Assembly: GCF_938045225.1 (NCBI RefSeq)
Contig: NZ_CALINL010000031.1
Span: 1-11,788, forward strand
Direction of reading: 5' to 3'
DNA from: an uncultured Campylobacter sp.
GTDB taxonomy: Bacteria > Campylobacterota > Campylobacteria > Campylobacterales > Campylobacteraceae
DNA length: 11,788 bases
Shown: positions 7,122 through 11,788 of the stretch, in pieces
Position numbering within the stretch: the stretch's first letter is position 1
Layout: the number at the start of each line of letters is the position of its first letter
Notes under the pieces: model-generated
The model's database searches: none
What the model was told of the DNA's origin: nothing
What the model saw: the letters and a program-made list of their open reading frames with translations, nothing else
Made by a program: the position numbers and the translations under genes

Positions 7122-8044
7122 TTGAAAATTATACCCAAAACGGCTTATTTTAAATTTTTACTCGGCTTTTTGCTTGCGCTTGGCTTGGCGTTTGGCGGCG
7201 AGTTTAGCGTCAAAGATATGCGCGGCGCGGAGGTCAAGATCGCATCTCCGCTTGAGAGGGTCGCTACGATCGACGACGGATTTGCCTAGAGCATCATGAC
7301 GCATCTTGGCGTGATTGATAAGGTCAAGCTCATCGGCTCGTGGTCTATGAAGCGAGACTACAAATATGACTTCACCACCAAAGCGGGCGAAGCTTACACG
7401 CTTCGCGGATGGAACGTCATGAAGTATCTGCACCCGTGGTTAAATGACCTGCCGTGCGTAAATTCGCCGCAAGGAAACGTCATAAATTTCGAAGCCTTAG
7501 CAAACGAAAATCCGCAGCTAGTGATCCTTCGTATCCGAGACTGTACGCTACGCGGCTCAAATAAAGACGCCGTAGAAAAAACGATCGCCACTATCGAGGC
7601 GCTAGGCATCCCGCTTGCCGTGATCTATGCTCCAAGAGGTGCCAAAATCGCAACGATGTAAGAGGAGATGCGGGTGCTGGGGGAGATATTTGGACAAAAG
7701 GACAAGGCTCTAAAGCTCTTTGAATACCTCGACAAAACCCAAAAACTCGTGCAGGAGCGCACGGCAAATTTAAAAGAGGATCAAAAGGTCAGCATGCTCT
7801 ACATGGGGCTTAATCCAAACATCCGCAAAAACGGTGGTCGCCGATGAACTGCGCGCGCCGCGTGGAGTATCTGGTAGACATCCTAATAATCGCAAAAGCG
7901 GCCTATCCGCAGCTCTTTTCGGACATCAAGGTTCATAAATTCGTCCTTGATTTTTACAAAGACGTTTACGGCGTGAGCGAGGAGCAGGCAAAGGCGCTTA
8001 GAAGCGAGCAAATTTTAGACTGGACGGTAGAGAATGACTTTTAA
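7122..8044 (+). pseudogene. Decayed substrate-binding protein of a FecB/BtuF-type ABC importer
   Basis: The ancestral product was a secreted binding protein delivering iron-siderophore, haem or a cobalamin-type ligand to the adjacent permease. Read in one frame from TTG 7122, the sequence gives a hydrophobic signal (FKFLLGFLLALGLAFGG). The N-lobe follows: KIASPLERVATIDDGFA, then MTHLGVIDKVKLIGSW and NFEALANENPQLVIL. TAG at 7287-7289 and TAA at 7659-7661 interrupt it. At about 7830-7843 the frame is lost. GLNPNIRK runs straight into SPMNCARRVEYLVDIL in another frame, so the C-lobe region expected in this family (some tens of codons) is missing. The surviving tail ends at 8044 and overlaps the permease start by 11 bp. 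No ATG or good ribosome site precedes the signal, so the original start may also be lost. Confidence 0.88.
7128..7133 (-). promoter_or_regulatory. proB promoter -10 box
   Basis: The minus strand reads GGGTATAATTTTC, with a perfect TATAAT 24 bases upstream of the proB ATG and a CGGAGCG ribosome binding site between them. This box lies inside the first codons of the divergent pseudogene, so the two 5' ends overlap. Confidence 0.65.
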
Positions 8045-9053
8045 GCCAGGCGCTTTTAAGTCAAATTTACTATTTTTATTCGTTCTTTTGGGCGCGCTTT
8101 TGCTTTGTATGATCGCGGCGCTCATGCTCGGGGATTATAAAATTTCGATCGCTAAAATTTTGGACGTTTTAAATTTGAAAATTTTTGACATCCCCGCCGC
8201 AGGTATCTCCAAGATGGATCAAACCGTCATCTTTGAAATCAGAATTCCTAGAATTTTAACCGCCGTGATAGTGGGTTTCGCGCTTTCAAACGCGGGCGCG
8301 ATATATCAGGCCTGCTTTAAAAACCCGCTTGTTGAGCCATTTATACTGGGAGCCGGCTCGGGCGCGGCTCTGGCGATACTGTTTTCCGGCATATTTTTTA
8401 ATATCGCTCTAAGTGCGTTTGCGTTTTCGTTTTTCGCGGTGCTTTTATCCTACACGCTTGCAAAAAACGGCGGCATAGTGCCCGTGGTGGGGCTTATATT
8501 ATCGGGCGTCATCGTAAGCTCGATATTTTCGGCGTGCGTATCTATAGTAAAATACGTCAGCGAGGACGCGCAGCTAAGAGAGATCACATTTTGGATGATG
8601 GGCGGGCTGTACTACTCCAAATGGCAAAGCCTAGGCGAGATCGCCTCAGTCACGGGAGTTTGCTTTTTGGCGCTTTGCACGCTTGCGTGGAAGTTAAATT
8701 TACTAAGCCTGGGCGACGATCAGGCAAGAAGCCTCGGCATAAATCCCGAAAAATACAAGCTTATATTTATAACGATCGCTACTTTGATGACCGCCGTGTG
8801 CGTGGCAAACGTGGGCATCATCGCGTGGATCGGGCTTATAATGCCTCACGTCGCGCGCCTCATAAGTGGACCTGATAACAGATGGGTGCTGCCGCTATCG
8901 GGGCTCATAGGCGCGCTGTATCTACTCGTATGCGACACGCTCGCGCGCACGGTAGCGATGGCGGAGATTCCCGTGGGCATCATAACCTCTTTGGTGGGCG
9001 CGCCCTTTCTCATCGCGCTTTTAAGAAGCAAGGCAAAGGAGCTGCTAAAATGA
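8034..9053 (+). CDS. FecCD/BtuC-family ABC transporter permease
   Basis: This 339-residue inner-membrane permease belongs to the family importing iron-siderophores, haem or vitamin B12. Typical landmarks are IRIPRILTAVIVGFALSNAG (69-88), YQACFKNPLVEPFILGAGSGAAL (91-113), the ATPase-contacting loop LGDDQARSLGI (226-236), GLIMPHVARLISGPDNR (267-283), and EIPVGIITSLVGAPFLIALL (311-330). About nine or ten hydrophobic segments are present and no lesion was found. ATG 8034 lies within the last codons of the binding-protein remnant, and TGA 9051-9053 overlaps the ATPase ATG, so translation was coupled across the operon. It is the only undamaged member of the operon. Without its binding protein it may be non-functional or may use a binding protein encoded elsewhere. 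The exact substrate cannot be read from the sequence. Confidence 0.93.
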   Translation: MTFKPGAFKSNLLFLFVLLGALLLCMIAALMLGDYKISIAKILDVLNLKIFDIPAAGISKMDQTVIFEIRIPRILTAVIVGFALSNAGAIYQACFKNPLVEPFILGAGSGAALAILFSGIFFNIALSAFAFSFFAVLLSYTLAKNGGIVPVVGLILSGVIVSSIFSACVSIVKYVSEDAQLREITFWMMGGLYYSKWQSLGEIASVTGVCFLALCTLAWKLNLLSLGDDQARSLGINPEKYKLIFITIATLMTAVCVANVGIIAWIGLIMPHVARLISGPDNRWVLPLSGLIGALYLLVCDTLARTVAMAEIPVGIITSLVGAPFLIALLRSKAKELLK

Positions 9054-9712
9054 TACTGCAAACGAAAAATTTATCCTTTAGCTACGGCGGATTTGGTCTC
9101 GAAGACGTAAGCATCGAGATCAAAAGAGGCAGCATATGCGGGCTTTTGGGCACCAACGGCAGCGGCAAGAGCACGTTTTTTAACTGCTGTATGAAATTTC
9201 TAAGCATCAAAGGCGGTGAAATTTACGTTGATTCGCAAAATACGAAACACAAAAGCCCCGCGTGGATGGCTAAAAACATCGCCTACGTCGCGCAGCACAC
9301 CGAGCTGCATTTTCCGTTTTTCGTAAGGGATATCGTCCTGATGGGCCGCTCCACGCACGTAAAGAGCCTGTTTGGCTTTAGCAAAGACGACAAAAGGGCG
9401 GTGAGCGAGGCGATGGAGTTTATCGGTATCTCGCATCTAGCCGATAAAAAGATGAACGAGCTTAGCGGCGGGCAGAGGCAGCTCGTTTTTATCGCTAGGG
9501 CGCTTGCGCAGGATACGCCGCTGATACTACTTGACGAGCCGACGTCCGCGCTTGATTTTAAAAACCAGATCACGCTTTGGAAAATTTTAAAAAAGGTCGC
9601 TGCTGGCGGCAAGACGATCGTCATCTGCACGCACGAGCCAAACCACATCCTTTGGTTTTGCGACGAAGTGATAGTGTTTAAGGGCGGGCGGGCAGCGTCG
9701 CGCAGGTTTTAA
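9050..9712 (+). CDS. ABC importer ATPase (FecE/BtuD-like), C-terminus frameshifted
   Basis: This is the nucleotide-binding subunit that powers the adjacent permease from the cytosolic face. The start is ATG 9050, overlapping the permease stop (ATGA); longer upstream frames run through permease coding sequence and are not credible. Motifs are complete: Walker A GTNGSGKST (34-42), Q-loop Gln82, signature LSGGQ (138-142), Walker B LILLDEP (158-164), SALD (166-169) and switch His195 in CTHEP. After VIVFKGGR the frame shifts within GGGCGGGCGGGC (9682-9693) and stops at 9712 after 220 residues. The ancestral frame continues as VAQVLNDELLTKIYGD to TAG 9796-9798, giving about 249 residues. The core may still hydrolyse ATP; the lost tail probably affects stability or partner contacts. 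A sequencing error in the GC-rich repeat is possible. Confidence 0.9.
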   Translation: MILQTKNLSFSYGGFGLEDVSIEIKRGSICGLLGTNGSGKSTFFNCCMKFLSIKGGEIYVDSQNTKHKSPAWMAKNIAYVAQHTELHFPFFVRDIVLMGRSTHVKSLFGFSKDDKRAVSEAMEFIGISHLADKKMNELSGGQRQLVFIARALAQDTPLILLDEPTSALDFKNQITLWKILKKVAAGGKTIVICTHEPNHILWFCDEVIVFKGGRAASRRF

Positions 9713-9798
9713 ACGACGAGCTGCTGACTAAAATTTACGGCGACGTCTGCACCTTTGAAAGGCTCGCGCAAAAAGAGGTGATCCTGCCTAAGCTCTAG
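9694..9798 (+). pseudogene. Out-of-frame C-terminal tail of the ABC ATPase
   Basis: In the frame one base away from the ATPase gene, this stretch reads SVAQVLNDELLTKIYGDVCT and then FERLAQKEVILPKL before TAG 9796-9798. The LTKIYG-type sequence is typical of FecE/BtuD ATPase ends. The ancestral stop lies directly against the convergent response-regulator stop at 9799. Confidence 0.75.
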
Positions 9799-10452
9799 CT
9801 ACTCCTCCAAACTATACCCGATACTGCGCACGGTTTTGATTAGCTCAAAGGGTAGCTTCGCGCGCAGCTGGCGCACGAGCGAGCGCAGGCGATCGGATGA
9901 GACCTCTTCGTCCTTATAGATACTCCACTCAAGCTCTTGGATCGTTACTACGTGCGGGGCGTTTTTAGCTAAAATTTCTAAAAACAAACCCTCTTTTTTG
10001 CCCAGCATTATATTTGTGCCGTTTATGTGTAGCGTGAGGCTGTTTTTGTCGTATATAGCGCCGTTTTTTAGCTCAAATTTGCTTCCGAGCAAAATTCGGC
10101 AGTTTCTAAACACGCGAAACAAAAACTCCTCGGGCAAAAAAGGCTTTACCATAAAGTCGTCGTATTTGGCGTAGTAAATTTTCTTATAAAGCGCGGGGAT
10201 GGCCTTATCTATAAGGATCATAACGGGAGTTAGACTCCCGTTATCTCGCAGAAATTTGACCGAGTCGAAATTTGCCAGATCCTTCGTCTTTACGTCGATG
10301 ACGTAAAAGATGTAGCGGTTGCCGTTGTAATAATCCTCTTTTAGCTCGCTTAAATTTTCAAAGCGAACTATGCGGATGTTAAAGCGGTAAAGCGCGGCGT
10401 TGAGGTTTAGCTGCATCTGAGCGTCGTCGCTAACGAGCAAAATTTTCTTCAT
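9799..10452 (-). CDS. OmpR/PhoB-type response regulator with atypical receiver
   Basis: This 217-residue DNA-binding regulator has a receiver domain (1-115) and a winged-helix effector domain (125-217). The receiver keeps the acidic pair Asp9-Asp10, the phospho-acceptor Asp53 (YVIDVKT) and Lys103 (MVKPF). Where the family has a switch Thr or Ser after strand 4, it has Ile81 (PVMILID). The effector shows ELEWSIYKDEEVSSDRLRSL (173-192) followed by VRQLRAKL and TVRSIGYSL, the standard OmpR-type recognition region. ATG 10452 lies 6 bp after the tetrahaem cytochrome stop, so it is very probably the last gene of that operon. No sensor kinase gene is in the window. It could regulate its own operon or respond to respiratory status; that is inference. 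It ends immediately beside the ancestral ATPase stop (convergent). Confidence 0.9.
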   Translation of the reverse strand: MKKILLVSDDAQMQLNLNAALYRFNIRIVRFENLSELKEDYYNGNRYIFYVIDVKTKDLANFDSVKFLRDNGSLTPVMILIDKAIPALYKKIYYAKYDDFMVKPFLPEEFLFRVFRNCRILLGSKFELKNGAIYDKNSLTLHINGTNIMLGKKEGLFLEILAKNAPHVVTIQELEWSIYKDEEVSSDRLRSLVRQLRAKLPFELIKTVRSIGYSLEE

Positions 10453-10458
10453 TTTAGC

Positions 10459-11121
10459 CTACTTTTTGGTGGCATTGCCTTCTTTATTTTCTACTTTCGG
10501 CCCCACATAATCCTCCCCAAAATATGCCTTTTTTATCTCTTCTTTTTTGATTGCGGCTTTCTTTTCGTAGATTTTGTATTCAGGCTTCCAGTAGTTTAGC
10601 ATATTGTTTAGCCCGCTGTGGCCTACCTCGGCATGACAGCTAGCGCAGGCTAGTTGCTTATCGGTATTTAGCAGGCTTTGATAGTGAGCGTGCATCTTTT
10701 GAGCTTGAGCCGAAGTTAGCTTATTATCTACCAAATTCGTATGGCAGCTAACGCAACCGTTATCAAATACGAAGTGCTCTCTTTTCTCTCTGTTTTTATG
10801 CCAGTCTATAGCCTCCGGGTCTTTAAAGAAATGAACGTATCCCTCCATTACTCCGTTTTTAGCTTTAGTTAAAACGTATTTGGCTAGGTTGTCGTGAGGT
10901 ATGTGGCAGTCTACGCATTTAGCCCTTACTCCGCTTTTACCCTTGCCGCTATGTACGTCGTTACTATAAGCTATAACCATAGGATCCATCTCGTGGCACA
11001 CTACGCAAAACTTCTCTCCGCTAGTTTCTTCTAGGGCGTAATGCACGGGCAGTACGACTAAAAACCCTATAATGCCGCTTACTAATATAATAAGCGCTAG
11101 TACTTTCTTTGAAATTTTCAT
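10459..11121 (-). CDS. NapC/NirT/NrfH-family membrane-anchored tetrahaem cytochrome c
   Basis: Proteins of this family oxidise menaquinol at the outer face of the inner membrane and hand electrons to periplasmic reductases. The 220 residues comprise one N-terminal anchor helix (about 6-30) and four CxxCH haem sites: CVVCH (39-43), CVDCH (69-73), CVSCH (123-127) and CASCH (159-163). The first is followed by EMDPM, matching the Met haem-ligand arrangement of NrfH-like proteins. A Lys/Glu-rich tail (180-220) follows. ATG 11121 is chosen because it overlaps the upstream cytochrome's TGA as ATGA; a longer reading from further upstream lies in that gene and would spoil the anchor. Candidate relatives are NrfH and the FccC-type protein of Wolinella. 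No NrfA or molybdoenzyme gene is adjacent, so the terminal partner is unknown. Confidence 0.92.
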   Translation of the reverse strand: MKISKKVLALIILVSGIIGFLVVLPVHYALEETSGEKFCVVCHEMDPMVIAYSNDVHSGKGKSGVRAKCVDCHIPHDNLAKYVLTKAKNGVMEGYVHFFKDPEAIDWHKNREKREHFVFDNGCVSCHTNLVDNKLTSAQAQKMHAHYQSLLNTDKQLACASCHAEVGHSGLNNMLNYWKPEYKIYEKKAAIKKEEIKKAYFGEDYVGPKVENKEGNATKK

Positions 11122-11558
11122 GGCGTTACCCCCATCCATTGCGGAACTTCGTGTTCGTGGCACTCCGTGCACATATTGGTTGATTTTTTATGCTCGTTGT
11201 GGCACTCGTCGCAGTATAGCGTAGGGCCGTCGTGAACCGAGTTGTGGGGATTTGCTTTTAGCAGATCCATGTATTCTAGTCTTTTAGCTATCTTTTTCTT
11301 GTCGCCGTGACAGGACAAACAGCCTTTATCACCGATAGATTTAAATTTACTAGCGTCGTTTCCTTGTCCTTCGTGACAATCAAGACAGGTGAAGCTTAGC
11401 TTTTCGTGGTGAGGCTTTAAAGGGTGTTTGGCTCGCAGCTCGTCGGTGACATTTAGATCTACTAAAGACGTTATCTTTGCGCTTGGTGCATCTGCGCTAA
11501 ATGCAAAAGAGCATAATAGCATAGATGCGCACAAGGCGAGAAACGTTTTATGTTTCAT
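11118..11558 (-). CDS. Small periplasmic tetrahaem cytochrome c (flavocytochrome c3 haem-domain type)
   Basis: This 146-residue protein has a cleavable signal peptide (hydrophobic 4-20, likely cut near AFSA-DAPS) and four CxxCH sites: CLDCH (58-62), CLSCH (80-84), CDECH (116-120) and CTECH (130-134). The spacing and the NPHNSVHDGPTLYCDECH segment resemble the haem domain of Shewanella flavocytochrome c3 fumarate reductase, here without the flavin domain. It probably shuttles electrons in the periplasm from the NapC/NrfH-like partner, whose start overlaps its stop, to a separate reductase. This pairing resembles the FccB/FccC proteins of Wolinella succinogenes, but no flavoprotein gene is in the window. 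ATG 11558 has AAAGGAATTC upstream. The cytochrome genes are more AT-rich (about 40-42% GC in sampled lines) and hold few AAATTT copies compared with the rest of the window. Confidence 0.9.
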   Translation of the reverse strand: MKHKTFLALCASMLLCSFAFSADAPSAKITSLVDLNVTDELRAKHPLKPHHEKLSFTCLDCHEGQGNDASKFKSIGDKGCLSCHGDKKKIAKRLEYMDLLKANPHNSVHDGPTLYCDECHNEHKKSTNMCTECHEHEVPQWMGVTP

Positions 11559-11582
11559 GCGAATTCCTTTCGATGAGGATTT

Positions 11583-11601
11583 AAAGAGACACGTTCTCTT
11601 T
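11583..11601. promoter_or_regulatory. Inverted repeat in cytochrome operon leader, possible operator
   Basis: AAAGAGA-N5-TCTCTTT forms a perfect 7-bp dyad 25 bases upstream of the tetrahaem cytochrome ATG, between the likely promoter and the AAGGA site. Its size and symmetry fit a binding site for a dimeric regulator; a weak RNA hairpin is the alternative. Which protein binds is unknown, and the operon's own response regulator is one candidate. Confidence 0.45.
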
Positions 11602-11649
11602 GTCGTTAAATTTGAGGGGCAAATTTTGTTTTCTAATTTTTAACTCTTT

Positions 11650-11685
11650 AAGTAAAAAACAACCATTTGAGGTTGTTTTTTACTT
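11650..11685. terminator. Perfect-stem bidirectional intrinsic terminator
   Basis: AAGTAAAAAACAACC (11650-11664) pairs with GGTTGTTTTTTACTT (11671-11685) around the 6-base loop ATTTGA. The core CAACC/GGTTG stem followed by T6 on either strand gives a terminator working in both directions. It lies upstream of the minus-strand cytochrome operon, so it most likely ends a gene beyond the right edge and shields the cytochrome promoter from read-through. Confidence 0.85.
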
Positions 11686-11687
11686 TG

Positions 11688-11741
11688 TTGTAAAGGGGGA
11701 AGGGGCTTGAATTACGAAGTCGCTCCCTTCCCCCTTAACAA
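11688..11741. repeat. GC-rich palindromic intergenic element
   Basis: AAGGGGGAAGGG (11693-11704) and CCCTTCCCCCTT (11725-11736) form a perfect 12-bp inverted repeat around a 20-base centre. The arms extend outward by four more pairs (TTGT/ACAA) after one mismatch. The arms are purine-only on one side and pyrimidine-only on the other, unlike the neighbouring AT-rich sequence. A further small hairpin, CTGCAC-TGC-GTGCAG, lies at 11771-11785. No gene is seen from 11559 to the window end. The element resembles a REP-type sequence, but copy number cannot be judged here. Confidence 0.6.
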
Positions 11742-11788
11742 TCCCCCAACCCCTACGACGTGAGAAGTTGCTGCACTGCGTGCAGGTT

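Noticed and set aside
7287..7289. TAG in the binding-protein gene read as a recoded amino acid (readthrough)
   Set aside because: A TAA, a deletion and a frameshift follow in the same gene, and no other gene here uses TAG internally, so decay explains it better.
7158..7433. Minus-strand 91-residue open frame
   Set aside because: It lies wholly opposite the clearly recognisable binding-protein remnant, has no ribosome binding site and no family resemblance.
8882..9049. Longer N-terminus for the ATPase beginning inside the permease gene
   Set aside because: The extension is out-of-frame permease sequence rich in Arg/His, and the ATGA overlap at 9050 is the normal coupled start.
11122..11172. 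17-residue N-terminal extension of the NapC/NrfH-like cytochrome
   Set aside because: It overlaps the last codons of the upstream cytochrome in another frame and would place a charged, non-signal segment before the anchor helix.
11688..11788. Short minus-strand open frame reading through the GC-rich palindrome
   Set aside because: It is simply the translated palindrome and flanks, has no start inside the window and no resemblance to a known protein end.

Overview
The window looks like chromosomal DNA from a Campylobacter-type epsilonproteobacterium, most plausibly one of the higher-GC oral species (C. showae/rectus/curvus-like). This rests on gene content, multihaem respiratory cytochromes, AAGGA-type ribosome binding sites, and an extreme excess of the hexamer AAATTT (about 85 copies by hand count, against roughly 5 expected from base composition). 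The species assignment is inference.

Left part (1-7103): this holds all three genes for making proline from glutamate. They are all on the minus strand but not contiguous: proC (1-740, cut by the window edge), proA (2524-3783) and proB (5976-7103). Between them lie a putative lipoprotein gene whose signal peptide is broken by two compensating one-base slips, a solitary Mrr-type methyl-directed restriction enzyme, a plus-strand Na+/H+ antiporter nhaA, and an unrecognised four-helix membrane protein. The lipoprotein gene and proC share an ATGA stop/start overlap. A structured intergenic element lies between mrr and proA, and an AAATTT-packed spacer lies between proB and the membrane protein.

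Middle part (7122-9798, plus strand): a FecB/FecCD/FecE-like ABC importer operon for iron, haem, a siderophore or a cobalamin-type ligand is decaying. The substrate-binding protein gene carries two in-frame stops, an internal deletion and a frameshift. The permease is intact. The ATPase keeps every catalytic motif but is frameshifted about 30 codons before its ancestral end. The genes still show the tight overlaps of a translationally coupled operon.

Right part (9799-11558, minus strand): a compact operon encodes a small periplasmic tetrahaem cytochrome c, a membrane-anchored NapC/NirT/NrfH-family tetrahaem quinol dehydrogenase, and an OmpR-type response regulator lacking the usual switch Ser/Thr. 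The two cytochromes should carry electrons from menaquinol to a periplasmic reductase that is not encoded in the window. A 7-5-7 inverted repeat sits in the operon's leader. A perfect 15-bp hairpin terminator and a GC-rich palindrome lie upstream, insulating the operon from whatever lies beyond the right edge.

No tRNA, rRNA, CRISPR array, insertion sequence or prophage gene was recognised. The most unusual material is the decaying importer, the orphan cytochrome/regulator operon, the broken-and-restored lipoprotein frame, and the AAATTT excess.
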